Part shown: in pieces, positions 32,678 to 40,217 of the stretch
How positions within the stretch are numbered: position 1 is the stretch's first letter
Layout: each line of letters begins with the position of its first letter
DNA from: Geodermatophilus obscurus DSM 43160
Lineage (GTDB): Bacteria; Actinomycetota; Actinomycetes; Mycobacteriales; Geodermatophilaceae
Direction: 5' to 3'
DNA: 64,000 nt
Assembly: GCF_000025345.1 (NCBI RefSeq)
Contig: NC_013757.1
Location: forward strand, 5,146,001 to 5,210,000
Program-made: the position numbers and the translations under genes
Notes under the pieces: generated by a model
The model's database searches: none
What the model was told of the DNA's origin: nothing
The model's input: only the letters and a program-made list of their open reading frames with translations

Positions 32678-33088
32678 TCAGGGGCAGGCGACCCACTCCT
32701 CGTCACCGTCGGTGAAGACCTGCCGCTTCCAGATCGGCAGCCGCTCCTTCACCAGGTCGACGAGCTCGGCGCAGGCGGCGAAGGCATCCCCGCGGTGCGA
32801 GGTGCTGACCGCGCAGGCCAGCGCGACGTCACCGATGCCGAGCATGCCCACCCGGTGGGAGACGGCGACGGCGTGCACCTCGGGTCGCGCCGCGAACTCC
32901 TGCGCCAGCTCGACGATGACCTGCTCGGCGCTCGGGTGGCCCACGTACTCCAGCTCGGTCACCGACCGGCCACCGTCGTGGTCGCGGACCACGCCGGCGA
33001 AGGAGACGACCGCACCGGCCGCCTTGTCGGCGACGGCGTCCTCGTGCTCGGCGACGGACAGGGGCGCGTCGACGACCCGGGCGATCAC
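32678..33088 (-). CDS. moaE: molybdopterin synthase catalytic subunit MoaE
   Basis: A 136-residue protein. AGAVVSFAGVVRDHDGGRSV is the core of the MoaE alpha/beta hammerhead; RVGMLGIGDVALACAVST and KERLPIWKRQVF carry the active-site lysines and arginine of the family. It forms a heterotetramer with MoaD to insert the dithiolene sulfurs. GTG at 33088 overlaps the stop of the MobA-like gene as GTGA, so these two are one operon. It ends next to the SMP-30-like gene (convergent). Confidence 0.95.
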   Translation of the reverse strand: MIARVVDAPLSVAEHEDAVADKAAGAVVSFAGVVRDHDGGRSVTELEYVGHPSAEQVIVELAQEFAARPEVHAVAVSHRVGMLGIGDVALACAVSTSHRGDAFAACAELVDLVKERLPIWKRQVFTDGDEEWVACP

Positions 33089-33666
33089 GGCGCCGACGGT
33101 ACCCCGCCGGGCGGCACGTCGAGGTCGGTCGGATCGGCCAGGCCGGTGCAGTCGACCTCGGTGACGTCGGCGCCGGCGAGGTACCGGCGGGCGCCCTCGT
33201 CGCCGGTCGCGGTCGCGGCCACGCCGGCCCAGTGCTCGCGGCCGAGCAGCACCGGGTGCCCGCGGACGCCGTCGTAGGTGGCGATCGCCAGCGCGTCGGG
33301 GGCGGCGTGCGCGGCGAGTGCGCGCAGCGCCTCGGGCGTCATCCCCGGCATGTCGACCAGCGTGACCAGCACGGCGTCGACGCGACCGGGCCAGCCGCGC
33401 AGCCCGTCCAGGCCGGTGCGCAGCGAGGAGGCCATGCCGGTCTCCCAGTCGCGATTGGCCAGCACGGTGGCGCCGTCGAGGTCCGCCGTCCGCCAGACGT
33501 CGACCGCCTGCGCCCCGAGGACGACGAGCACCGGGTCGCACACCGCCCGCGCCGTCCGCACCGCCCGCTCCACCAGCAGGCTGCCCTCGTACTCGACCAG
33601 CGCCTTGGGCATGCCGTAGCGGCGCCCGCCGCCCGCGGCGAGGACCAGCCCCGCGACCGTGCTCAT
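33085..33666 (-). CDS. MobA/MocA-like molybdenum cofactor nucleotidyltransferase
   Basis: A 193-residue NTP transferase. AGLVLAAGGGRRYGMPKAL is the nucleotide-binding loop, VDAVLVTLVDMPGMTPEAL holds the metal-binding Asp, and RGHPVLLGREHW is the late conserved motif. This is the branch used for molybdopterin cytosine dinucleotide (MocA) or related CO-dehydrogenase accessory transferases rather than the guanylyl-transferring MobA of E. coli. MCD cofactor goes into xanthine-dehydrogenase/CO-dehydrogenase-type enzymes, which fits the XdhC/CoxDE genes in this window. CTP versus GTP preference cannot be told from sequence alone. Confidence 0.88.
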   Translation of the reverse strand: MSTVAGLVLAAGGGRRYGMPKALVEYEGSLLVERAVRTARAVCDPVLVVLGAQAVDVWRTADLDGATVLANRDWETGMASSLRTGLDGLRGWPGRVDAVLVTLVDMPGMTPEALRALAAHAAPDALAIATYDGVRGHPVLLGREHWAGVAATATGDEGARRYLAGADVTEVDCTGLADPTDLDVPPGGVPSAP

Positions 33667-33691
33667 CCGGCCACCCTCCCCGATGACCAGC

Positions 33692-33755
33692 TGACCTGAT
33701 CACCGCGGGTCCTGGCTCACGACCGGGAGAGAGCCAGGACCCGCCACGGTGATCC
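33692..33755. repeat. family B palindromic repeat, copy 2
   Basis: Near-perfect inverted repeat: left GATCACCGCGGGTCCTGGCTC (33698-33718) against right GAGCCAGGACCCGC-CA-CGGTGATC (33731-33754), interrupted only by a 2-nt bulge. It lies between modC and the MobA/MocA-like gene, both on the minus strand, and could end modABC transcription. Its left half is 27 of 28 identical to the copy after mftR. Confidence 0.8.
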
Positions 33756-33781
33756 CCGGTGGTCGTCGCGGCCCGGGCCTC

Positions 33782-34834
33782 TCAGCGCGCGTAGACGGCG
33801 ACGTCGGAGGCCTTGACCGACGCCCACACCGGCGTGCCGGGGGCCAGGCCCAGCTCGGCGAAGGCGGTCGCGGTGACGTCGGCGACCAGCGGCACCTCGC
33901 CGTCGAGCTCGCAGCGCACCGTCGACCCGTGCGGCGTGGCCGAGACCAGCCGGGCCGGCCACACGTTGCGCGGGCTGCCCTCGGGCCGCGCGGGCCACAG
34001 CGCCACCGACTCGGGGCGGACGGCGACGAACACCGGCCCCGCCGCCTCCTCGGCCACCGCCACGCGGCCGCCGCCGTCGAGCCGCACCGTCGTCCCCTCG
34101 CCGGTGCCCGGCAGCAGCGCCAGGCCGACCAGCCGGGCGACGTAGTCGGTACGGGGGTGGCGGCTGACGTCGGCCGGCGTCCCGGCCTGCACGACGCGGC
34201 CCTCCTCCACCACGACCACCCGGTCGGCCAGCGCCATCGCGTCGACCGGGTCGTGCGTGACGAGCACCGTGCTGCCGGGGAACTCGCCGAGGTGGCGGCG
34301 CAGCTCGGCGCGGACGGTGAGCCGGGTGCGGGCGTCCAGCGCCGAGAGCGGCTCGTCGAGCAGCAGCAGCGCCGGCTCCCCCACCAGGGCGCGGGCCAGC
34401 GCCGCCCGCTGCGCCTGCCCGCCGGAGAGCCGGCCGGGCCGCCGGTCCCCGAGCTCGGCGATGCCCACGCGCGCGAGCCAGTCGCGGGCCGCGGCGCGGG
34501 CGGCGGGCTTGCCGAGGCCGCGGGTGCGCAGGCCGAAGGCGACGTTGTCGGTGACCGACAGGTGCGGGAAGAGCAGGTGGTCCTGGAAGACCATGCCGAG
34601 GCGGCGCTCGTGGGCGGGGACGTGCACACCGGCGGGGACGTCGTCCCACGTCTCGGAGCCGACGACGACCCGGCCGTCGTCGGGCGGCAGCAGCCCGGCG
34701 AGCACGCGCAGCAGCGTGGACTTGCCGGCGCCGTTGGGCCCGAGGACGGCGAGCACCTCCCCGTCGGCCACCTCGAGGTCGAGCTCGACGGTCAGCGGAC
34801 CCCGGTCGACCCGGACGTCCGCGGTGAGGCTCAC
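33782..34834 (-). CDS. modC: molybdate ABC transporter ATP-binding protein ModC
   Basis: A 350-residue ATPase. Walker A GPNGAGKST is at 32-40, the Q-loop is VFQDHLLFPHL, the signature LSGGQAQR, Walker B ALLLLDEPLSALD, and the switch His is in LVTHDP. The C-terminus (about 290-348) is a TOBE/Mop-like oxyanion domain (NVWPARLVSATPHGSTVRCEL, VWASVKASDVAVY), the feature of ModC. It energises molybdate uptake by ModB. It is the third gene of modA-modB-modC; 55 nt separate it from modB. Confidence 0.95.
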   Translation of the reverse strand: MSLTADVRVDRGPLTVELDLEVADGEVLAVLGPNGAGKSTLLRVLAGLLPPDDGRVVVGSETWDDVPAGVHVPAHERRLGMVFQDHLLFPHLSVTDNVAFGLRTRGLGKPAARAAARDWLARVGIAELGDRRPGRLSGGQAQRAALARALVGEPALLLLDEPLSALDARTRLTVRAELRRHLGEFPGSTVLVTHDPVDAMALADRVVVVEEGRVVQAGTPADVSRHPRTDYVARLVGLALLPGTGEGTTVRLDGGGRVAVAEEAAGPVFVAVRPESVALWPARPEGSPRNVWPARLVSATPHGSTVRCELDGEVPLVADVTATAFAELGLAPGTPVWASVKASDVAVYAR

Positions 34835-34889
34835 CGCACCGCCCGGGTGAGCCAGCGGTCACGAGCAGTCCACGTGCCCACCGCGGACC

Positions 34890-35705
34890 TCACGCCGCGG
34901 CTCCTGGTCGGGACAGCCAGCGGTCGCGCAGGAGGAGCAGCGTGGCGACGGAGACGGCGAGCAGCACGAGGGAGAGCACGATCGCCGCGTCGGGGTCCTG
35001 CTGGAGCGCCAGGTAGACCGCGAGCGGCATCGTCTGCGTCGTCCCCGGGAAGTTGCCCGCGAAGGTGATGGTGGCGCCGAACTCGCCGAGCGCACGGGCC
35101 CAGCACAGCACCGCGCCGGCGGCGATCCCGGGCGCGACCAGCGGCAGGGTGACCCGGCGGAACGTCGTCCACCGGTCGGCGCCCAGGGTGGCGGCGGCGT
35201 CCTCGAAGCGGGCGTCGGCGGCGCGCAGCGCGCCCTCGACGCTGATCACGAGGAACGGCATGGCCACGAAGGTCTCGGCGATGACGACCGCGGTGGTGGT
35301 GAACGGGATCGTCACGTCGAGGGCCTGGTCCAGCCAGCGACCGACGATGCCCTGCCGGCCCAGCACCAGGAACAGCGCGACACCGCCGACGACCGGGGGC
35401 AGCACCAGCGGCACGGTGACCAGCGCGCGCAGCACCGACCGGCCGCGGGCCTGGGACCGGGCGAGCACCCAGGCCAGCGGGACGCCGAGCACGAGGGACA
35501 GCGCGGTCGCGGCCGTGGCGGAGACCAGGCTCAGGCGCAGCGCCTGGCCGACCGCCGGGCCGGCCAGCTGCGGGCCCAGCTCACCCCAGGGCGCGCGGAG
35601 GACGAGGCCGGCCAGCGGCAGGACCAGGAAGGCGACGGCGAGGACCGCCGGGACGAGCAGCGGGAGCGGGACGCCGGGTTCCCGCCTGCGCCTCACGGTG
35701 CCCAC
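34890..35705 (-). CDS. modB: molybdate ABC transporter permease ModB
   Basis: A 271-residue inner-membrane permease with about 5-6 membrane segments (PLPLLVPAVLAVAFLVLPLA, ALVTVPLVLPPVVGGVALFL, AAIVLSLVLLAVSVATLLLL). The EAA loop DAAATLGADRWTTFRRVTLP contacts ModC. ALGEFGATITFAGNFPGTTQT is highly typical of ModB. GTG at 35705 is used, with another GTG 9 nt later. It lies 25 nt downstream of modA in one operon. Confidence 0.95.
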   Translation of the reverse strand: MGTVRRRREPGVPLPLLVPAVLAVAFLVLPLAGLVLRAPWGELGPQLAGPAVGQALRLSLVSATAATALSLVLGVPLAWVLARSQARGRSVLRALVTVPLVLPPVVGGVALFLVLGRQGIVGRWLDQALDVTIPFTTTAVVIAETFVAMPFLVISVEGALRAADARFEDAAATLGADRWTTFRRVTLPLVAPGIAAGAVLCWARALGEFGATITFAGNFPGTTQTMPLAVYLALQQDPDAAIVLSLVLLAVSVATLLLLRDRWLSRPGAAA

Positions 35706-35730
35706 GGTTCGCTCCCGCGCGGCGCTCCGC

Positions 35731-36528
35731 TCACGGGATCCGGAAGCCGGCGGCGGCGAGCGCCTGCTGCCCCTCCTCCGAGCGCACCAGCTCGACGAAG
35801 GCGGCGGCCGCCTGCGGGTTGGGTGCGTCGGCGAGCACCGCGACCGGGTAGTCGTTGACCGCCCGCTCGGCCTCCGGGACGTCGATGCCCTCGACGGCGT
35901 CCCCGGCCGCGGTGACGTCGGTCGTGTAGACCAGCGCGGCGTCGACCTCGCCGATCTCGACCTTGGTCAGCGCGGCCCGCACGTCCTCCTCGAGCGTGTC
36001 GGGCGCCGCCTCGACGCCGGCCGCGGCGAAGACGTCCTCGGCGGCCGCGCCGCACGGCACCTGCGGAGCGCATACCGCGAGCGCGAGCTCCTCCCGGGCG
36101 AGGTCGGCGAGCCCCGTGACGCCGGCCGGGTTGCCCGCCGGGACGGCGATCTGCAACACGTTGGCGGCGAAGACCTGCGGCTCGCCGTCGGCCAGCCCGG
36201 CCTCGGTGACGACGGCCATCTGCGACTCGTTGGCGCTGGCGAAGACGTCGGCCGGGGCGCCCTGGGTGACCTGGGTGGCCAGCGCCGAGCTGCCGGCGAA
36301 GGTGAACCGCACGTCCAGGCCGGGGTGGCCGGCCTCGAGCTGCTCGCCGAGGTCGGTGAAGACGTCGGTGAGCGAGGCGGCGGCGAAGACGGTCAGCGTG
36401 CCGCCGAGCCCGCCGTCGTCGGACGTCGCCGTCGTGGTCGTCGCGGCCACGCCGTCGTCCCCGCCGCCGCAGGCGCTCAGCGCGCCCAGGGCCATCGCCA
36501 CCAGCACCACCGAGCTCCGGACCCGCAT
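35731..36528 (-). CDS. modA: molybdate-binding lipoprotein ModA
   Basis: A 265-residue substrate-binding lipoprotein. The signal peptide MRVRSSVVLVAMALGALSAC ends in a lipobox with the lipidated Cys near residue 20. The mature domain has FAAASLTDVFTDLGEQLE and FAGSSALATQVTQGAPADVFA, the oxyanion pocket of ModA, and DAALVYTTDVTAAG. It binds molybdate or tungstate for ModB/ModC. The ATG at 36528 has GGAGGAG upstream. A minus-strand TATGGT (36580-36575) may be the -10. It is divergent from the Mop gene at 36674. Confidence 0.95.
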   Translation of the reverse strand: MRVRSSVVLVAMALGALSACGGGDDGVAATTTTATSDDGGLGGTLTVFAAASLTDVFTDLGEQLEAGHPGLDVRFTFAGSSALATQVTQGAPADVFASANESQMAVVTEAGLADGEPQVFAANVLQIAVPAGNPAGVTGLADLAREELALAVCAPQVPCGAAAEDVFAAAGVEAAPDTLEEDVRAALTKVEIGEVDAALVYTTDVTAAGDAVEGIDVPEAERAVNDYPVAVLADAPNPQAAAAFVELVRSEEGQQALAAAGFRIP

Positions 36529-36673
36529 CGGGACTCCTCCCTGCCGAGCGGACCAACCGATCCGCGCCTGCGGGACCATAACCGAGATGGCTCCGGATCC
36601 GCGGCGCCCAGGATGCGTGGAGGGTCCGCAGGGCCGAACGGCCGGCCCCTCGCCGCCGACCCGAGGAGCCTCG

Positions 36674-37330
36674 ATGCCCCTGTCCAGCAGCAACCAGCTG
36701 TCCGGCACGGTCACCGCGGTCACGCCCGGGTCGGTGATGGCGACGGTCGAGGTCGAGGTCGGCGGTCCGGGGATGACCGCGTCGATCACCGAGGAGGCGG
36801 TGGAGGACCTCGGGCCGTCGGTGGGCTCGGCGGTCGTCGTCCTGGTGGAGTCGACCGAGGTGGTGCTCGCCGTCGAGGACCGGAAGAGGACTCCCTCGCC
36901 CCCACCCCCGCGCTCCGCTCGGGCGGGACCCTGCGAGGGCCGCCGTCAGGGGACGTCGACGCTGACCTGGGTGGCCTTGACCGTGGCCACGGCCCGCACG
37001 CCGACGTCCAGGCCGAGCTCGTCGGCCGCCTCGCGCGACATCAGCGAGACCAGACGGAACGGCCCCGCCTGGATCTCCACCTGCGCCATCACCGTGTCGC
37101 GGACCACGCGGGTGACGATGCCGGTCAGCCGGTTGCGGGCCGAGGAGCCGCGGGTGGTGCCCGGCTCGGGAGCCTCGTGCAGCTGCGTGGCCAGCCGGGC
37201 GAGGTCGGCGCCGTCGACGTGCGCAGGACCGCCGCCGTCGCGGGAGGCCGGCAACCGGCCGCTGTCGATCCAGCGGCGCACCGTGTCGTCGCTGACGCCG
37301 AGCAGGGCCGCGGCCTCGGCGATCCGGTAG
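36674..37330 (+). CDS. Mop molybdate-binding protein with abnormal C-terminal run-on
   Basis: Residues 1-70 are a complete Mop (molbindin) domain: SSNQLSGTVTAVTPGSVMATV, MTASITEEAVEDLGPSVGS and VVVLVESTEVVLAVED. A normal protein would stop here (about 36883). Instead the frame runs into a family A repeat at 36886 and stays open to 37330, adding about 148 residues antisense to the TOBE/HTH gene, with no resemblance to a domain. Either the palindrome removed the stop codon and the protein is now extended, or the sequence has an error near 36884. GAGGAG precedes the ATG. It stores or buffers molybdate beside modABC. Confidence 0.75.
   Translation: MPLSSSNQLSGTVTAVTPGSVMATVEVEVGGPGMTASITEEAVEDLGPSVGSAVVVLVESTEVVLAVEDRKRTPSPPPPRSARAGPCEGRRQGTSTLTWVALTVATARTPTSRPSSSAASRDISETRRNGPAWISTCAITVSRTTRVTMPVSRLRAEEPRVVPGSGASCSCVASRARSAPSTCAGPPPSREAGNRPLSIQRRTVSSLTPSRAAASAIR
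36886..36946. repeat. family A palindrome at the end of the Mop domain
   Basis: GGACTCCCTCGCCCCCACC (36891-36909) pairs with GGACCCTGCGAGGGCC (36928-36943) around CGCGCTCCGCTCGGGCG. It falls where the Mop stop codon should be, and the frame reads through it. Confidence 0.7.
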
Positions 37331-37341
37331 GCGGTCGTCAC
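36946..37341 (-). CDS. HTH plus TOBE-domain molybdenum-responsive regulator
   Basis: A 131-residue protein. The N-terminal 45 residues form a MerR/excisionase-type helix-turn-helix (YRIAEAAALLGVSDDTVRRWI). The C-terminal 65 residues are a TOBE/Mop-type oxyanion-binding domain (SARNRLTGIVTRVVRDTVMAQ, GPFRLVSLMSREAADELGLD, VRAVATVKATQVSVDVP). This is the compact ModE-like arrangement common in actinobacteria. Next to modABC and the Mop gene it is a likely molybdate-sensing regulator of uptake; the operator is not identified. Its end touches the repeat at the close of the Mop domain. Confidence 0.9.
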   Translation of the reverse strand: MTTAYRIAEAAALLGVSDDTVRRWIDSGRLPASRDGGGPAHVDGADLARLATQLHEAPEPGTTRGSSARNRLTGIVTRVVRDTVMAQVEIQAGPFRLVSLMSREAADELGLDVGVRAVATVKATQVSVDVP

Positions 37342-37675
37342 CGGAGCAGGCTAAAGAAAGGACCCCGTCCTCCCCGCCCTTCGCAGGCTCAGGGCGGGAC
37401 CCGGGACGGGGCCGCCCCTGCCCCCCACCGCTCGCAGGCTCAGGGCAGGACCCGGGACGGGGCCGCCGTTCCAGCACGCGGCGGGACCCTGCAGGGGCCG
37501 CCGTCCCGCGCGGGTCCACAGTCCTCCTGGATCCTCCGCGTGCTCGGAGTCCACGCTGCGATCCGGGCCGCCGGCCGTCGGTGGACCGGCTCCAGCGGGG
37601 TAGGACACCCGGACCCGGGACGAGGTGGGGTGCAGCCGGCGCCCGATCGCCCGCCGGGGAGAGCAGGAGGGCCGG
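37342..37675. other. 334-nt gap holding tandem family A repeats (37352-37515)
   Basis: It contains at least three repeat units: GGACCCCGTCCTCCCC ... GGGACCCGGGACGGGGCC (37358-37412), a CCCCTGCCCCCCACC ... CAGGACCCGGGACGGGGCC unit (37414-37466), and a shorter GGGACCCTGCAGGGGCC arm (about 37485-37500). The central word CGCAGGCTCAGGG occurs twice. The remaining 160 nt before the GGDEF/EAL gene has no assigned promoter. Confidence 0.7.
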
Positions 37676-40003
37676 ATGCGCCGCTGGTGGCGCCCGCTGA
37701 TCGTCTCGGTGGTGTACCTGGGGCTCTGGTTGGGGCTGGACGCCATCGCCAGCGTCTTCCAGGCGCGCCAGGAGGTGTCGCTGTGGTACCCCCCGACCGG
37801 GCTGAGCTTCGCCCTGTTGCTGGTGTTCGGGCTGCGCTACGCCCCGCTCCTCGTGCTGACCGACCCGCTGCACGGACTGGTGGTGAGCGGTCCGGACGTC
37901 AGCTGGGTCAGCGTCTGGCTCGGCGGCGTGCTGAGCACCGTCGTGTACACGGCCGTGGCCTGGCTCCTGCTCCGGCGGCTGCGGATCGACCCTCGCCTCC
38001 CCGGCCAGCGTGACGTCGTCTGGCTGCTGGGGCTGGCCGCCGTCGCCGGGCCGTTCGTCGTCGCGGTCGCCCAGGTCCTGCAGTACACCGTCGCCGGGCT
38101 GCTGACCTGGGGGGAGTTCTTCCGCGGCGTCCTCGGCTTCTGGTCCGGCCGGGCCACGGGCGTCGGGATGCTGACCCCCGCGCTGCTCGTCGCGAGCCGG
38201 CGGGTACCCGCGCTCTGGCGCGACCGGCCGGCGCTCACCGACCCGCTCCAGCTGGGACGGGGAGACGAGCACCCGTCCTGGCCGAGCCGGGTCCGGCCAC
38301 GGTGGCTGGGCAGGCTCGCCGACCGCGTGCTGGACCAGCCGCTGGAGCTCGTCGGGCAGACCACCCTGCTGCTCGCGACGGTCTACCTGGCCTACGGCGA
38401 GCCGGCGGTCGGCGGGCTGGACCTGGCCTACCTGGTGTACGTGCCCCTCATCTGGATCGCCGTCCGTGGTGGGTTACCCCGGGTGGCGTTCGCCGTCCTC
38501 GTCGCCAACACCCTCGCCGTGGCACTGGTCGGCCGGGACGTCGTGGAGAGCCCGCTGCGGCTGCAGCTCGGCCTGGTGACCCTCACCCTGGCCGGGTTGA
38601 CGCTCGGTGCGCTGGTCACCGGCCGGCAGGCCAGCATCGCGGCCGCCGAGCACGCTGCAGTGCACGACTCGCTCACCGGGCTGGCCAACCGGGTCCTGCT
38701 CATGGACCGCCTGGACGCCGCGGCGCACCGGGCCGAGCGCAGACCCGACGCCAGGTTCGCGGTGCTCTACTGCGACCTCGACGGCTTCAAGGGGGTCAAC
38801 GACCAACTCGGGCACGACGCCGGCGACGAGCTGCTCGTGGGGGTCGCGCGCCGGCTGGAGAGGGCCGTGCGGCCCGGCGACCTGGTCAGCCGGCTCGGCG
38901 GGGACGAGATGGCCGTCCTGCTCGACGGCGTGACCGGCGTCGAGGAGGCAGCCGGGGTCGCCGAGCGGCTGCTCGCCGCGCTGGCCGAGCCGTACGCCAT
39001 CGACGGCCGGGAGGTCGTCGTCACGGTCAGCGTCGGGGTGGCGGTCGCCGACGCCGAGGGGCTGGCCCGGCCGCGGCTCCGCGGGGAGCGGGAGGGCCTG
39101 ACCGGGTCGGACGAGAGCGGGCACGCCGAGGAGGTCCTCCGGGCAGCCGACCTGGCCCTGCAGCGGGCCAAGGCGACCGGAGGCCACCGCTACGAGCTGT
39201 TCAACGAACCCCTGCGCCAGCGCACCCGGGACCGGCTGGGGCTGCGCGCCGCGCTGCGCCGGGCGGTCGGAGCCGGAGCGGTGACCGTCGCCTACCAGCC
39301 GATCGTGCGGGTGACCGACGGCCGGCTCGTGGCCGTGGAGACGCTCGCCCGGTGGCACGACGCCGAGCGCGGGGACGTGCCGGCGGCGGAGTTCATCGCC
39401 CTGGCCGAGGAGACCGGGCTGATCCACGACCTCGGCATGCAGGTCCTCGAGCAGGCCTGCACCCAGGCCGTGCAGTGGCGACGGGTCTTCGGCCCGACCT
39501 CCACCCCGCGCGTGGCGGTCAACGTCTCGACCCGCCAGCTGCTCCCTGCGGACTTCGCCCCCCGCGTGCTCGAGCTGCTCGACCGCGTCGGGCTGCCCGC
39601 GGACGCCCTCGAGCTGGAGATGACGGAGTCCTGCGCGATGGAGCCGGGGGCGCGGGCAGCCCTGGAACGCTTCACCGCCGCGGGCGTCACGCTGGCCGTG
39701 GACGACTTCGGCACCGGCTACTCCAGCTTCGCGGCGCTGCGCGAACGGACGCCGCAGGCGTTCAAGCTCGACCGCTCCTTCGTCGCGCGGCTGCCCGACG
39801 ACCGCCCGACCGACGCGATCGTCTCCGCCGTGCTCGCGCTCGCCCAGCACCTCGGCGCCACCGTCACCGCCGAGGGCGTGGAGACGGACGAGCAGCTCCA
39901 GCGCCTGCGGGAGCTGGGGTGCCCCCAGGTCCAGGGCTTCCTCCTGGGCAGCCCGGCGACCGCGCAGCAGATCGAGCGGGACTGGCTCAGCCGTCCGAGG
40001 TGA
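37676..40003 (+). CDS. MASE1-GGDEF-EAL cyclic-di-GMP enzyme
   Basis: A 775-residue membrane protein. Residues 1-325 form a MASE1-type sensor with about eight membrane segments. A GGDEF domain (about 330-500) has RLGGDEM in place of GGDEF and an I-site RPGD 5 residues upstream. The EAL domain (about 520-770) has ETLARW in place of EAL/ExLxR, but keeps VNVSTRQL, ELEMTES, DDFGTGYSSF, KLDRSF, TAEGVET and QGFLLG, the metal and base residues. So phosphodiesterase activity is likely; cyclase activity is less sure with GGDEM. ATG at 37676 follows AGGAGG. It sets cyclic-di-GMP in response to an unknown signal. Confidence 0.92.
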   Translation: MRRWWRPLIVSVVYLGLWLGLDAIASVFQARQEVSLWYPPTGLSFALLLVFGLRYAPLLVLTDPLHGLVVSGPDVSWVSVWLGGVLSTVVYTAVAWLLLRRLRIDPRLPGQRDVVWLLGLAAVAGPFVVAVAQVLQYTVAGLLTWGEFFRGVLGFWSGRATGVGMLTPALLVASRRVPALWRDRPALTDPLQLGRGDEHPSWPSRVRPRWLGRLADRVLDQPLELVGQTTLLLATVYLAYGEPAVGGLDLAYLVYVPLIWIAVRGGLPRVAFAVLVANTLAVALVGRDVVESPLRLQLGLVTLTLAGLTLGALVTGRQASIAAAEHAAVHDSLTGLANRVLLMDRLDAAAHRAERRPDARFAVLYCDLDGFKGVNDQLGHDAGDELLVGVARRLERAVRPGDLVSRLGGDEMAVLLDGVTGVEEAAGVAERLLAALAEPYAIDGREVVVTVSVGVAVADAEGLARPRLRGEREGLTGSDESGHAEEVLRAADLALQRAKATGGHRYELFNEPLRQRTRDRLGLRAALRRAVGAGAVTVAYQPIVRVTDGRLVAVETLARWHDAERGDVPAAEFIALAEETGLIHDLGMQVLEQACTQAVQWRRVFGPTSTPRVAVNVSTRQLLPADFAPRVLELLDRVGLPADALELEMTESCAMEPGARAALERFTAAGVTLAVDDFGTGYSSFAALRERTPQAFKLDRSFVARLPDDRPTDAIVSAVLALAQHLGATVTAEGVETDEQLQRLRELGCPQVQGFLLGSPATAQQIERDWLSRPR

Positions 40004-40030
40004 CCGTTCCCCGGAGCGTCGTCCGGCGGC

Positions 40031-40044
40031 GTTCCACGTGGAAC
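40031..40044. promoter_or_regulatory. perfect 14-bp palindrome GTTCCACGTGGAAC, parS-like, copy 1
   Basis: The palindrome lies between the GGDEF/EAL and recQ genes. Its CACGTG core and flanks resemble ParB-binding parS sites (consensus around GTTTCACGTGAAAC), with a C/G swap in each arm. An exact second copy is at 54320-54333. It may instead be an operator. Confidence 0.5.
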
Positions 40045-40077
40045 CCCAGGGCCCACCCGACCGTCCCGGGGACCTGA

Positions 40078-40182
40078 GCGTTCCCCCGGGAACGCCGGCG
40101 CCGGCACACCAGGGGTCGACGAGATCGGAGCGATCCGCGACGTCTCCGCAGGAACGCCCGGGTGGCACACCACCAGCGTTCC
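40078..40182. promoter_or_regulatory. two GGAACGC/GCGTTCC dyads upstream of recQ
   Basis: GCGTTCCC-CC-GGGAACGC (40078-40095) is an 8-bp-arm hairpin. GGAACGC (40151-40157) and GCGTTCC (40176-40182) form a wider dyad. With the GTTCCACGTGGAAC site they make three GGAAC-based palindromes in 152 nt. They do not match the LexA consensus TCGAAC-N4-GTTCGA. Confidence 0.4.
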
Positions 40183-40217
40183 GTTTGCCGATCGGCGACG
40201 CCGGGCAGCCGGTGCCG

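Noticed and set aside
37352-37515. Possible CRISPR array from tandem repeated units
   Set aside because: Units are palindromic, unequal in length, without regular spacers, and match the dispersed gene-end repeat family; no cas genes are present.
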